DNA from: Pseudomonas sp. LS1212
GTDB taxonomy: Bacteria > Pseudomonadota > Gammaproteobacteria > Pseudomonadales > Pseudomonadaceae
Assembly: GCF_024741815.1 (NCBI RefSeq)
Contig: NZ_CP102951.1
Span: forward strand, 5,625,346 to 5,689,345
Length of the DNA: 64,000 nucleotides
Direction: 5' to 3'
Below the pieces are notes generated by a model. The model worked only from the letters and a program-made list of their open reading frames with translations. It ran no database searches and was not told the origin of the DNA. A program made the position numbers and the translations under genes. This document shows positions 1-8,418 of this stretch, one piece after another. The stretch's first letter is position 1, and each line of letters opens with the position of its first letter.

Positions 1-409
1 CGACGAGGTTCGCGCCCTGGCGCAGCGCACGCAGAACTCCACCAGCGATATCGAAAGCCTGATCGCCAACCTCCAGGATAAAGCCGAAAAAGCGGCCGAC
101 AGCCTGCACCAAAGCCACACTCGCACCCACCATAGCGTCGATCTGGCCCATGATGCCGGGAGTGCACTCGATGGCATCAGCCGGGCTGTGAGCTCTATCC
201 AGGCCATGAATCTGCAAATCGCCGCGGCCACTGAACAACAAAGCGCTGCGGTGGAGGAAATCAATCGCGGCGTCATCAACGTCTGTGAGGATGCCCGGCA
301 CAGCGCCCTGGCCAGCGAACAGATCGCCGCCTCCAGCAGTGATCTGGCGCGTCTGGGGCAAGAGCTCAAAGACTTGATCGGTCACTTTCGAGTCTCGGGC
401 TCACGCTGA
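1..409 (+). CDS. methyl-accepting chemotaxis protein, C-terminal part (5' end outside window)
   Basis: The open frame enters from the left edge and ends at TGA 407-409. The first visible residues, DEVRALAQRTQNSTSDIE, are the conserved hairpin tip of the MCP cytoplasmic signalling domain, which contacts CheA and CheW. The following Ala/Gln/Glu-rich heptad pattern (AATEQQSAAVEEINRGV) is the returning antiparallel coiled-coil arm with adaptation-type residues. The sensor and membrane parts lie outside the window, so the ligand is unknown. Family assignment is secure. Confidence 0.93.
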   Translation, partial: DEVRALAQRTQNSTSDIESLIANLQDKAEKAADSLHQSHTRTHHSVDLAHDAGSALDGISRAVSSIQAMNLQIAAATEQQSAAVEEINRGVINVCEDARHSALASEQIAASSSDLARLGQELKDLIGHFRVSGSR

Positions 410-473
410 CGGTCCCGACTGTTATCCTGTTGTTGGCGCGTACCGAACCGCCGCAGATCAAGGAGAAGGGGCA

Positions 474-1466
474 ATGACCCGCGTCACATCGCAACCTGCC
501 AGACACATCATGGTGCTCTACACCGGCGGCACCATCGGCATGCAGGCCAGCGCCAGCGGCCTGGCACCAGCTTCAGGGTTTGAACAACGGATGCGCGAGC
601 AATTCGCAGGGCAGCAGCTGCCGCAATGGCGCTTTCACGAGCTGCTGCCGCTGATCGACAGCGCCAACATGACCCCCCTCTACTGGCAACGCCTGCGCGA
701 AGCGGTCATCCAAGCCATCGACGAGGGGTGCGACGCGGTACTGGTTCTGCATGGCACCGACTCCCTGGCCTACAGTGCGGCGGCCATGAGCTTCCAGTTG
801 CTGGGGCTCAAAGCACCGGTGGTGTTCACCGGCTCCATGTTGCCCGCCGGGGTGCCTGACAGCGATGCCTGGGAGAACGTCAATGGTGCGTTGCAGGCAT
901 TGACCGAAGGCCTGGCAAATGGCGTGCACCTGTTCTTTCACGGCGAAATGCTGATGCCCACCCGCTGTGCAAAAATTCGCAGCTTTGGCCGTCATCCGTT
1001 TGCAGCGCTGAACCGCAAAGGCGGTGCAGCGTCGGCGCAAAACCTGCCGCCATCGCTCGATTACCGTCTGACAAAACGCTTGGCCGACGTTGCCGTGCTG
1101 CCATTGGTCCCGGGGTTTGGCGCGCAGCCACTCGAAGCCGTCATCGACAGCGGTATTCAGGCGTTGGTGCTGGAGTGCTTCGGCAGTGGCACCGGGCCTT
1201 GTGACAATCCGGAATTCCTGGCGGCCTTGAAAAAGGCCCAGGATCGCGGCGTGATTGTGGTGGCTATTACTCAGTGCCATGAAGGTGGGGTTGAGTTGGA
1301 TATCTATGAGGCGGGGAGCCGCTTGCGTGAAGTCGGGGTGCTTTCCGGTGGTGGCATGACGCGTGAGGCGGCGTTTGGGAAGTTGCATGCGTTGCTGGGT
1401 GCAGGTTTGGCTCAGGATGAGATTCGCCGGCTGGTGGAGCTGGATCTTTGCGGGGAGTTACGCTGA
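474..1466 (+). CDS. L-asparaginase family protein (AnsA-like, cytoplasmic)
   Basis: A 330-residue protein of the asparaginase/glutaminase family, predicted to hydrolyse L-asparagine to aspartate and ammonia. The N-terminal YTGGTIGM motif holds the first catalytic threonine (about residue 19). The second signature, VLHGTDSLAYSAAAMSF (about residues 91-107), holds the catalytic Thr-Asp pair. There is no signal peptide, which favours a type I, cytoplasmic enzyme. The start at 474 follows an AGAAGGGG ribosome site. It stands alone between the MCP and a regulator, so no operon partner refines the substrate. Confidence 0.9.
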   Translation: MTRVTSQPARHIMVLYTGGTIGMQASASGLAPASGFEQRMREQFAGQQLPQWRFHELLPLIDSANMTPLYWQRLREAVIQAIDEGCDAVLVLHGTDSLAYSAAAMSFQLLGLKAPVVFTGSMLPAGVPDSDAWENVNGALQALTEGLANGVHLFFHGEMLMPTRCAKIRSFGRHPFAALNRKGGAASAQNLPPSLDYRLTKRLADVAVLPLVPGFGAQPLEAVIDSGIQALVLECFGSGTGPCDNPEFLAALKKAQDRGVIVVAITQCHEGGVELDIYEAGSRLREVGVLSGGGMTREAAFGKLHALLGAGLAQDEIRRLVELDLCGELR

Positions 1467-1554
1467 ACCTTTGGGCCTCATCGCGGGCAGCGCTCGCAAC
1501 ACCCCCGGCACATAAATTGCTGCCTTCCAGCAGCCCCCACGCTGGATACCGAGC

Positions 1555-2547
1555 ATGCTCCACTCACACCTGACCACTCTCAACGCCGTCTCCCTGGTGC
1601 TCAACATCTTCAAGGCCGAAGGTCTTTCCAGCGAAGCGCTGCTGGCGGGCAGCGGCATCAGCGAAGCGGACCTTGGCCTGGCCGATCCGCGCATCACCAC
1701 TAGCCAGGAAATGCAGGTCTGCGCCAACGCTGTAGCCCTGCGCCGGGAAATCGGACTGGAGCTTGGGCGGCGCCTGCATGTTTCTTCTTACGGCATGCTC
1801 GGTTATGCCCTGCTTTCGAGTGCCACCTTAGGTGACGCTTTGCGCTTGGCCCTGCAATACCCCGCGCTGCTGGGAACACTTTTCCACCTGCAACTGATCG
1901 AGGATGGCGAACGGATCTGGCTGAGCGCCAGCGATTATCGTGATCGGCCAAACCTGGCAGTGTTCAACGGTGAACTCTGCCTGACCTCGATGAAAATCAT
2001 CTGCGATGACATGCTTGGCCATCCCTTGCCGCTGGTTGCAGCACGCTTCGCCCACCCGGCGCCGGATTATTACCTGAGCTACGCCGAAACCTTCGACTGC
2101 CCCGTGCAATTCGAAGCAGCGGACCACGCTTTCGCCTTTGACAGAAAATGGCTCGATCAGCCCCTGCCACTGGCCGACATAGTGACGCATCGGGCGATGG
2201 CAGAACGTTGCCGACGCCAGAACACCGAGTTCAACGGTCGCCAGAGTTGGCTTGGGCGGATACGCCAGTTGTTGATGACCCAGTTGGACGCCGCCCCGGG
2301 GCTCGACGGCCTGGCACGGCAAATGAACTGTTCGGCGCGGACATTGCGCCGACACCTGCATGATCTGGGCACCAGCTACCAGGAACTGCTGGACGAGCTA
2401 CGCTTCGAACGGGCCAAGCAATTGCTGGCCGAAGATCAACTGCCCATCTATCGCATTGCCGAAACCTTGGGCTTCAGCGAAACCGCCAGCTTCCGTCATG
2501 CCTTTTTGCGCTGGAGCGGCGTCGCACCCAGCCATTACCGTGCCTGA
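1555..2547 (+). CDS. AraC-family transcriptional regulator
   Basis: A 330-residue protein. The N-terminal two thirds resemble the arabinose-binding-type domain of OruR/ArgR-like AraC regulators, for example SSYGMLGYALLSSATLGDALRLAL near residues 79-102. The C-terminal 100 residues are the double helix-turn-helix, with CSARTLRRHLHDLGTSYQELLDELR and the second helix pair IYRIAETLGFSETASFRHAFLRWSGVAPSHYR. The effector is not evident. It lies 88 bp after the asparaginase gene and 142 bp before the polyamine deacetylase gene on the same strand, so control of the polyamine pair is a reasonable inference, not shown. Confidence 0.9.
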   Translation: MLHSHLTTLNAVSLVLNIFKAEGLSSEALLAGSGISEADLGLADPRITTSQEMQVCANAVALRREIGLELGRRLHVSSYGMLGYALLSSATLGDALRLALQYPALLGTLFHLQLIEDGERIWLSASDYRDRPNLAVFNGELCLTSMKIICDDMLGHPLPLVAARFAHPAPDYYLSYAETFDCPVQFEAADHAFAFDRKWLDQPLPLADIVTHRAMAERCRRQNTEFNGRQSWLGRIRQLLMTQLDAAPGLDGLARQMNCSARTLRRHLHDLGTSYQELLDELRFERAKQLLAEDQLPIYRIAETLGFSETASFRHAFLRWSGVAPSHYRA

Positions 2548-2689
2548 ACAGGGCATCGAACTGCAAAAAGGGCGAAATATGGACAGTCAGTTTGGCCACA
2601 TCGATCCCCTTTTGGCCGTTCCTGCCGTTCTCTCCAAGGCCCTCACGCATCAACAATGAGCCCTGTCTGAGCCTTCGGAGAATAAGAAC

Positions 2690-3736
2690 ATGCTGACGAT
2701 TTACTCGGATGATCATCACCTGCATCACGGTCGGTGCGAACTGATGGACGGGCAATTGATGCCCTGCTTCGAAATGCCCTCACGCGCCGATCATGTCTTG
2801 CAACGCGTCAAGGACCGCAACCTCGGCCCGGTGCAAGCACCACGGGATTTTGGCCGAGCACCGCTGCAACGCATCCACAGTGCCGAGTACCTGGACTTTT
2901 TCCAGGGCGCCTGGGCGCGCTGGAGTGAACTCAATCGCGATGGCGACCTGTTGCCCTTCACCTGGCCAGCCCGGACATTGCGCACGCTGAAACCGAAAAG
3001 CCTGCTGGGTGAACTCGGCTATTACAGCTTCGATGGTGGCGCGCCCATCACCGCCGGCACCTGGCAAGCAGCCTACAGTGCCGCGCAGGTCGCATTGACT
3101 GCCCAGGCCGAGATCCAGGCCGGTGCGCACAGCGCCTTCGCCCTTTGCCGACCACCAGGGCACCATGCCGCCAGCGACCTCATGGGTGGTTACTGCTACC
3201 TGAACAACGCCGCCATTGCAGCCCAGGCCTTTCTCGATCAAGGCCATTCGAAGGTGGCAATCCTTGACGTGGACTATCACCACGGCAACGGTACTCAAGC
3301 GATTTTCTACGACCGCAGCGATGTGTTTTTTGCCTCCATCCATGGCCACCCGGAAGCGGAATTCCCGTTCTTCCTCGGCTATGCCGACGAACAGGGTGAA
3401 GGTGCAGGTGAGGGTTTCAACGTCAACTACCCGCTGGCGGCCGGCAGCGGCTGGGATACCTGGAGCGCCGCACTGGACCAGGCCTGCCAGCGAATCGAAG
3501 CCTATGCGCCAGATGTGCTGGTGATCTCCCTGGGAGTCGACACTTTCAAGGACGATCCCATCTCGCAGTTCAAGCTCGACAGCCCGGATTACCTGCGCAT
3601 GGGCCAGCGTATCGCCAGGCTCGGCAAGCCGACCCTGTTTGTGATGGAGGGTGGCTATGCGGTGGAGGAGATCGGCATCAACGCGGTGAACGTACTCGAA
3701 GGTTTCGAAGGCGCCCAACAGGAAGCTCATGCATGA
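2690..3736 (+). CDS. acetylpolyamine amidohydrolase (histone-deacetylase superfamily)
   Basis: A 348-residue class II-type deacetylase fold protein. RPPGHHAASDLMGGYCYLNNAAIAA carries the catalytic His pair, and VAILDVDYHHGNGTQAIFY carries the Zn-binding Asp and His. A later Asp (SLGVDTFKDDP) supplies the third zinc ligand. Length and motifs match bacterial acetylpolyamine amidohydrolases, which release acetate from acetylputrescine or acetylcadaverine. A GGAG site precedes the ATG. It overlaps the next gene, a polyamine-type binding protein, by 4 bp, which supports an uptake-and-use role for acetylated polyamines. It resembles P. aeruginosa AphA in both sequence type and neighbour. Confidence 0.9.
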   Translation: MLTIYSDDHHLHHGRCELMDGQLMPCFEMPSRADHVLQRVKDRNLGPVQAPRDFGRAPLQRIHSAEYLDFFQGAWARWSELNRDGDLLPFTWPARTLRTLKPKSLLGELGYYSFDGGAPITAGTWQAAYSAAQVALTAQAEIQAGAHSAFALCRPPGHHAASDLMGGYCYLNNAAIAAQAFLDQGHSKVAILDVDYHHGNGTQAIFYDRSDVFFASIHGHPEAEFPFFLGYADEQGEGAGEGFNVNYPLAAGSGWDTWSAALDQACQRIEAYAPDVLVISLGVDTFKDDPISQFKLDSPDYLRMGQRIARLGKPTLFVMEGGYAVEEIGINAVNVLEGFEGAQQEAHA

Positions 3737-4836
3737 ATAGACTCAAGCATCTTCTCGCTCCGATGCTGTGTACCGCCGCCCTGCTCACGGGCGCGGTCCA
3801 GGCTGAAGATCAACGCACCCTGCGCGTTTACAACTGGTTCGACTACATCACCCCGCAAACCCTGGTGGACTTCCAGAAAGACACCCAGGTCAAACTGATC
3901 TACGACATTTTCGACACCAACGAAGCCCTCGAAGCCAAGCTGCTGACCGGCAACTCCGGCTACGACGTGGTGGTGCCGTCCAATGTGTTCCTGGCCAAAC
4001 AGATCGAGGCAGGCGTGTTCCAGCCGATCGATCGCAGCAAGATCCCCAACTGGGAACATCTGGATCCTAAGTTGATGAAGCTGATCGAGGCCAATGACCC
4101 CGGCAACAAATTCGGCGTGCCTTACATGTACGGCACGGTATTGATCGGCTTCAACCCGGACAAGGTCAAGGCCGTGCTCGGCGACAACGCACCGGTTGAC
4201 AGCTGGGACCTGATCTTCAAGGAAGAGAACATCAGCAAGCTCAAGCAGTGCGGTGTCGCCCTGCTCGACTCGCCCTCCGAAATCCTGCCGCTGGCGCTCA
4301 GCTACCTTGGCCTGCCGCCCAACAGCAGCAAACCGGCCGACTACAAGCAAGCCGAAGCGCTGATGATGAAGATTCGTCCGCACATCACTTACTTTCACTC
4401 TTCCAAGTACATGGCTGACATCGCCAACGGCGATATCTGCGTTGCCGTCGGCTATTCCGGCAGTTTCTCCCAGGCCGCCAATCGTGCCAAGGAGGCCAAG
4501 AACGGTGTGATCGTGGACATGCGCCTGCCCAAGGAAGGTGCGCCGATCTGGTTCGACATGCTGGCCGTTCCAAAAGGTGCGGCGAACCAGGAAGACGCCC
4601 ACACCTTTATCAACTACCTGTTGCAACCGAAAGTGATCGCGCCGATCAGCGATTTCGTCGGCTATCCCAACCCCAACAAGGACGCGACCGAACTGGTCAG
4701 CCCGGCCATCCGCAACAATCCGAACCTGTACCCGACCGAAGAGGCCATGGCCAAGCTCTACACCCTGCAGCCATTGCCCCGCGATGCCGAGCGTGCGCGG
4801 ACTCGGGCCTGGACCAGGATCAAGTCCGGGACGTGA
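3733..4836 (+). CDS. periplasmic polyamine (putrescine/spermidine-type) ABC-transporter binding protein
   Basis: A 367-residue protein with a clear signal peptide ending VQA-ED (about residue 24). The mature start, LRVYNWFDYITPQTLVDFQKDT, and the later SGYDVVVPSNVFLAKQIEAG and PYMYGTVLIGFN blocks are typical of PotF/SpuD-type proteins. The start codon overlaps the deacetylase stop (ATGA), so the two are translationally coupled. No permease or ATPase genes follow, so it must borrow a transporter encoded elsewhere or act as a sensor. Confidence 0.9.
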   Translation: MNRLKHLLAPMLCTAALLTGAVQAEDQRTLRVYNWFDYITPQTLVDFQKDTQVKLIYDIFDTNEALEAKLLTGNSGYDVVVPSNVFLAKQIEAGVFQPIDRSKIPNWEHLDPKLMKLIEANDPGNKFGVPYMYGTVLIGFNPDKVKAVLGDNAPVDSWDLIFKEENISKLKQCGVALLDSPSEILPLALSYLGLPPNSSKPADYKQAEALMMKIRPHITYFHSSKYMADIANGDICVAVGYSGSFSQAANRAKEAKNGVIVDMRLPKEGAPIWFDMLAVPKGAANQEDAHTFINYLLQPKVIAPISDFVGYPNPNKDATELVSPAIRNNPNLYPTEEAMAKLYTLQPLPRDAERARTRAWTRIKSGT

Positions 4837-4839
4837 TTG

Positions 4840-4856
4840 AAGGTCCTGCGGACCTT
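4840..4856 (+). terminator. possible terminator hairpin after the polyamine pair
   Basis: A 7-bp stem AAGGTCC/GGACCTT with a TGC loop begins a few bases after the binding-protein stop codon. The following run is TTCGC rather than a T tract, so intrinsic termination would be weak. Confidence 0.35.
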
Positions 4857-4914
4857 TCGCTGGCAAGCTTGCGGTGCCAATGACGTGGTCTGTCTGGATT
4901 CACGCGGTGACATC

Positions 4915-4974
4915 ATCGCGGGCAAGCCCGCTCCCGGGATCGGTGGGTCCTGTGGGAGCGGGCTTGCCCGCGAT
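4915..4974. repeat. REP/REPIN-like inverted pair
   Basis: Two perfectly complementary 21-bp arms (4915-4935 and 4954-4974), each with the core GCGGGCAAGCCCGCTCCC, are separated by 18 bp. This is the classic arrangement of Pseudomonas REP doublets (REPINs), and each arm also contains a small internal palindrome. It lies between two convergent genes, the usual place. No RAYT transposase gene is seen nearby. Confidence 0.8.
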
Positions 4975-4993
4975 CGGCCGCGCAGCGGTCGCA

Positions 4994-6544
4994 TTACTCG
5001 ACCCAAGCTTTGCGCAAACGCGCCGTCGCCGCAGTGATCTCCGCTTCAGCCACCGCAGCAAAGCCCAACACCAGCCCGGCTCGGTTATCCACAGGCTCGC
5101 GCGAGTCCGGTAACCAGTAGTCACTCAAGGCATTGATCTCAACACCAACGCCCTCAGCCAATTCGATCAACTCACATTCCCGCGCGAAACTATCCACAGG
5201 CACCATCAAGTGCAGGCCGGCTGCCACGTTGGGTAATGCCCCACAGCCAGGGATATCCACAGGCCAACCGGCCAGTAGCGCATTACGCCGACTCAAGGCC
5301 GCCCGACGCATCCGCCGGATATGTCGTTGAAAGTGCCCGGCGGCCATGAATTCGGCCATCACTACCTGCGTGCCAACCTCGGAATGGCGAACATCCAGTG
5401 CCCGCCGTTGAGAGAAGGCTGGTACCAGTTGCCGCGGCAATACCAGATAGCCGAGGCGCATCGCCGGAAAGGCGATTTTGCCGAACGTACCGACATACAG
5501 CACCCGTCCCTGCCGATCCAGCGCAGCCAGCGGTGCCAGCGGCGCCCCGCTGTAGCGGTACTCGCCATCATAGTCGTCCTCGACGATCCAGCCCTGGCTG
5601 CGCTCGGCCCAGGCCAGCAGCTCCAGGCGCCTGGCCAGGCTCATGGTCACTCCGGTCGGGTATTGATGTGAGGGCGTGACATAGGCCAGGCGGCAGTTCT
5701 CGATGTTCGCCAGCTCAGTGCAATCGAGCCCGTCGTTATCCACAGCCACCCCCTGCACCTGTGCCCCGGCGATTGCGAAGGCATTTCCGGCTGCTCGATA
5801 GCCTGGGTTTTCCACAGTCACCACATCGCCAGGCTCAAGCAGCAACTGTGCACAAAGGCTGATTGCCTGCTGTGCACCACTGGTGATCACAATTTGTTCA
5901 GCGCTACAGGAAAGACCGCGTGAGCCGCGCAAATAAGCTGCAATCAACTCCCTGAGACGAGGGTCGCCGGCAGGCTCGCCATAGCCCAGTTGCTGCAAGT
6001 CCGGTTTTCGCCAGAAACCCGCCTGCAGCTTGGCCCAGACGTCGAATGGGAACAGATCGAACGCAGGCACGCCCACCCGAAAAGCTCTGGGCGGACCGCT
6101 TTTGGGAGGGGGTAAAGAATAGTGCTGGAGTCGTTCCATGGCGCTATTGTGGATAATTTTACTGGATGTAAGCACAGTAAAATTGATGCCATTTGTGGAT
6201 AAGGCTGTGGGTAAGCCTGTTGGTAACGCTGTGGATACTTTTGTGGATAGTTTTGCCAACGATGACACTGTTTGTGACAGTTGCGCTACATAGGTGCCAT
6301 CGCCAACCCGCCCCTCAATAAAGCCCTCGGCATAAAGTTGGTCGTAGGCACGCACCACGCTGTTACGCGATATCGCTAACATCGTTGCCAGATCGCGGGT
6401 AGCAGGAAGTCGGGTACCACCGCCCAACCGCCCATCCAGCACACGAGCACGCAAGGCCTGGTAAAGCTGGCGACTCAAACCCTGACGCCGGTCCAGCTGA
6501 ATGCCGGCAGGGTCGAAAGGCAGCGGAACGAGGTTCTCGGCCAT
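4994..6544 (-). CDS. MocR/PdxR-type GntR regulator with PLP-dependent aminotransferase domain
   Basis: A 516-residue protein. Residues 1-90 are a GntR winged helix (GLSRQLYQALRARVLDG; LPATRDLATMLAISRNSVVRAYDQL). Residues about 160-510 are a fold-type I aminotransferase domain with VENPGYRAAGNAF, the DDYDGEYRY block and the PLP-lysine motif YVGTFGKIAFPAMRLGYL. Such regulators sense PLP or related amines. The linker (about residues 96-116) is built of 4-residue repeats from a 12-bp DNA repeat (6195-6254). The gene contains several DnaA-box-like 9-mers. It is divergent from the PaiB operon across about 90 bp, so that operon is the likely target. Confidence 0.92.
   Translation of the reverse strand: MAENLVPLPFDPAGIQLDRRQGLSRQLYQALRARVLDGRLGGGTRLPATRDLATMLAISRNSVVRAYDQLYAEGFIEGRVGDGTYVAQLSQTVSSLAKLSTKVSTALPTGLPTALSTNGINFTVLTSSKIIHNSAMERLQHYSLPPPKSGPPRAFRVGVPAFDLFPFDVWAKLQAGFWRKPDLQQLGYGEPAGDPRLRELIAAYLRGSRGLSCSAEQIVITSGAQQAISLCAQLLLEPGDVVTVENPGYRAAGNAFAIAGAQVQGVAVDNDGLDCTELANIENCRLAYVTPSHQYPTGVTMSLARRLELLAWAERSQGWIVEDDYDGEYRYSGAPLAPLAALDRQGRVLYVGTFGKIAFPAMRLGYLVLPRQLVPAFSQRRALDVRHSEVGTQVVMAEFMAAGHFQRHIRRMRRAALSRRNALLAGWPVDIPGCGALPNVAAGLHLMVPVDSFARECELIELAEGVGVEINALSDYWLPDSREPVDNRAGLVLGFAAVAEAEITAATARLRKAWVE
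6195..6254 (-). repeat. five tandem 12-bp repeats in the mocR linker, carrying DnaA-box-like cores
   Basis: Read on the plus strand, the units are GTGGATAAGGCT, GTGGGTAAGCCT, GTTGGTAACGCT, GTGGATACTTTT and GTGGATAGTTTT. On the coding (minus) strand they give the peptide units KLST, KVST, ALPT, GLPT and ALST. The first unit with its preceding T is an exact TGTGGATAA, and two others differ from it by one base. A further exact copy lies just outside at 6148-6156. Copy number may vary by slippage. Confidence 0.85.
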
Positions 6545-6634
6545 GGATTGGTCCTACAAAACTTGCAGTTAATGGATCTTACAACAGTCCAATAGCCTGC
6601 CTAGGATATGACCAACCGCCAAGGAAAATCAGTC
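6545..6634. promoter_or_regulatory. divergent mocR / paiB promoter region
   Basis: About 90 bp separate the two divergent start codons. Two similar short blocks, TCCTACAAAAC and TCTTACAACAG, lie in direct orientation, which is the usual form of MocR operators. No precise -35/-10 pair is claimed. Confidence 0.35.
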
Positions 6635-7264
6635 ATGTACCTACCGTCTGCATTCAAGGATATCGACCTGCTCCGTCTGCATGAGCAAATTCAGCAATCT
6701 CGCCTGGCCATCCTCGTCACCAACGGCGAGCACGGCCTGCAAGCCAGCCATCTGCCACTACTGCTTAACCCGGAACAGGGGCCCAACGGCACCCTCTACG
6801 GCCACTTGGCCAAGGCCAACCCGCACTGGCGGGACCTTGCCGGCGGTGCCGAAGCGATGGTGATTTTTGCCGGTGCCGACGCCTACGTCAGCCCCGGCTT
6901 TTATCCAGCCAAGGCCGAGCACGGCAAAGTGGTGCCGACCTGGAATTACCTGGCGGTGCATGCCTATGGCCAGGCCGAGGTGTTCACCGATGCCCAGCGC
7001 TTGCGCAACCTGGTCAGCGCCTTGACCGAGCGTCATGAAAGCGGTCGGGCCCAACCCTGGGCGGTGGAAGATGCGCCTGCCGACTACATTGAAGGCATGC
7101 TCAAGGCCATTGTCGGTTTCGCCCTGCCGATCGATCGCCTGGAGGGCAAGCGCAAGCTCAGCCAGAACTGCTCGGCCGCCGACATCGCCGGTGTGCGCGA
7201 AGGCCTGACCAATAGCCCGGATTCAAAAGACCAACAACTCGCCCAGCTCATGGGTCAGGCATAA
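6635..7264 (+). CDS. PaiB-like FMN-binding negative transcriptional regulator
   Basis: About 209 residues. MYLPSAFKDIDLLRLHEQIQQSRLAILVTNGEHGLQASHLPLLL is the typical PaiB N-terminus, and VPTWNYLAVHAYGQAEVF is the conserved flavin-reductase-like split-barrel block. PaiB proteins bind FMN or heme-like ligands and influence expression or polyamine acetylation. The ATG at 6635 is preferred over that at 6608 because AAGGA (6621-6625) precedes it and family members start MY. It is the first gene of an operon with two acetyltransferases, reminiscent of paiAB (acetyltransferase plus regulator) in Bacillus. Confidence 0.88.
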   Translation: MYLPSAFKDIDLLRLHEQIQQSRLAILVTNGEHGLQASHLPLLLNPEQGPNGTLYGHLAKANPHWRDLAGGAEAMVIFAGADAYVSPGFYPAKAEHGKVVPTWNYLAVHAYGQAEVFTDAQRLRNLVSALTERHESGRAQPWAVEDAPADYIEGMLKAIVGFALPIDRLEGKRKLSQNCSAADIAGVREGLTNSPDSKDQQLAQLMGQA

Positions 7265-7276
7265 AGGAGCCAACCA

Positions 7277-7723
7277 ATGTCAGCAGTAGAGATCCGCCCG
7301 GTCACCGCACAGGATCAGGCCGCCTGGCTGCCCTTGTGGCATGCCTATCAGCGTTTCTACAACACGCAGATCGCCGAAGAGGTCAGCTCCGTCACCTGGC
7401 AGCGCATGCTCGACCCTACCGAGCCGATCAACGCAGCGCTGGCCTGGTTCAACGGCCAGGCGGTGGGCATGGTGCATTGGATCTATCATCGTTCATGTTG
7501 GACCGTGGAAAACGCCTGCTACCTGCAGGACCTGATCGTCAGCGAAACGCATCGTGGCACAGGGATGGGTCGCCAACTGATCGAGTTCGTCTATGACCAG
7601 GCACGGGTGGCCGGCTGCGCCAAGGTCCACTGGCTGACCCATGAGACCAATGCCGCGGGCATACGGTTGTATGAGCGTATCGCCGAACGGCCAGGTTTCA
7701 TCCAATTTCGCAAACTGTTGTAA
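7277..7723 (+). CDS. GNAT-family N-acetyltransferase
   Basis: A 148-residue GNAT domain. The acetyl-CoA binding loop lies in DLIVSETHRGTGMGRQLIEFVYDQA (R/Q-x-x-G-x-G/A form, about residues 84-108), and the C-terminal strand is NAAGIRLYERIAERPGFIQFRKLL. An AAGGAG site starts right at the PaiB stop region, 12 bp downstream of it, so the two are co-transcribed. The substrate is unknown. The PaiB pairing hints at a polyamine or small amine, by analogy only. Confidence 0.88.
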   Translation: MSAVEIRPVTAQDQAAWLPLWHAYQRFYNTQIAEEVSSVTWQRMLDPTEPINAALAWFNGQAVGMVHWIYHRSCWTVENACYLQDLIVSETHRGTGMGRQLIEFVYDQARVAGCAKVHWLTHETNAAGIRLYERIAERPGFIQFRKLL

Positions 7724-7740
7724 GGCTCGAGGAACCCACC

Positions 7741-8418
7741 ATGTCGACCCGCATAGTCCAGTGGCAACCAGCGAAGCCCCCTCGCCCCACACTGTTGACC
7801 GGGCGCTATATACGCCTGGAAAAACTCGACCCCAGGCGCCACGGCGAAGACCTGTGGCAAGCCCTGGAAGGGCCGGACGCCGACCCTGCGCTCTGGGATT
7901 ACCTGCCCTACGGCCCCTTCAAGGACCGCGAAGGTTTCGATGACTGGCTCGACAGCAACGGCGCCAGCGCCGACCCGCTGTTCTATGCCGTTATCGATCT
8001 ACCCAGCGGCCAGACCCAAGGGCTGCTTAGCCTCATGTCGATCGTGCCGGCCCATGGCCGCATCGAAATCGGTCACATAGCCTTCGGCGCTGCCATGCAA
8101 CGCACCCCCAAAGGCACCGAAGCGGTCTACCTGCTGAGCAAGCTGGCCTTCGAACTGGGCAACCGCCGCCTGGAATGGAAATGCAACAACGCCAATGCCC
8201 GCTCCAAGCGCGCGGCAGAGCGGTTCGGCTTCACGTTTGAAGGGGTGTTCCGCAACCATATGGTGGTCAAGGGCTGCAATCGCGACACGGCCTGGTATTC
8301 CATTACCGATGAGGAATGGCCGGCGGTTGGGGCGGCGTTTGAGCGGTGGTTGGCGGCGGAAAACCAGACCGCGTCAGGACAGGTCAGGACGCTGGAGCAG
8401 TGTCGTGCGTCGGCGTAA
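7741..8418 (+). CDS. GNAT-family acetyltransferase (RimJ/RimL-like)
   Basis: A 225-residue protein of the RimL-type acetyltransferase group. Features are LTGRYIRLEKLDPRRHGEDLW near the N-terminus, the IEIGHIAFGAAMQRTPKGTEAVYLLSKLAFE acetyl-CoA region and the RRLEWKCNNANARSKRAAERFGFTFEGVFRNHMVVKGCNRDTAWYSIT block typical of the family. A GAGGAA ribosome site is 17 bp after the preceding GNAT stop, so it is the third gene of the PaiB operon. The substrate is unknown. Confidence 0.88.
   Translation: MSTRIVQWQPAKPPRPTLLTGRYIRLEKLDPRRHGEDLWQALEGPDADPALWDYLPYGPFKDREGFDDWLDSNGASADPLFYAVIDLPSGQTQGLLSLMSIVPAHGRIEIGHIAFGAAMQRTPKGTEAVYLLSKLAFELGNRRLEWKCNNANARSKRAAERFGFTFEGVFRNHMVVKGCNRDTAWYSITDEEWPAVGAAFERWLAAENQTASGQVRTLEQCRASA

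Noticed and set aside
573..1388. Long minus-strand frame opposite the asparaginase gene
   Set aside because: Its protein has no domain pattern and lies fully opposite a well-supported gene; it is a GC-rich shadow frame. The same applies to long antisense frames over aphA, pycB, pycA, uvrD, glmS, glmU, atpA, atpD and yidC.
2579..2659. 26-residue frame upstream of the polyamine deacetylase gene
   Set aside because: It begins at ATG and ends close to the next ribosome site, but has no clear Shine-Dalgarno or family match; it may be leader or plain intergenic DNA.
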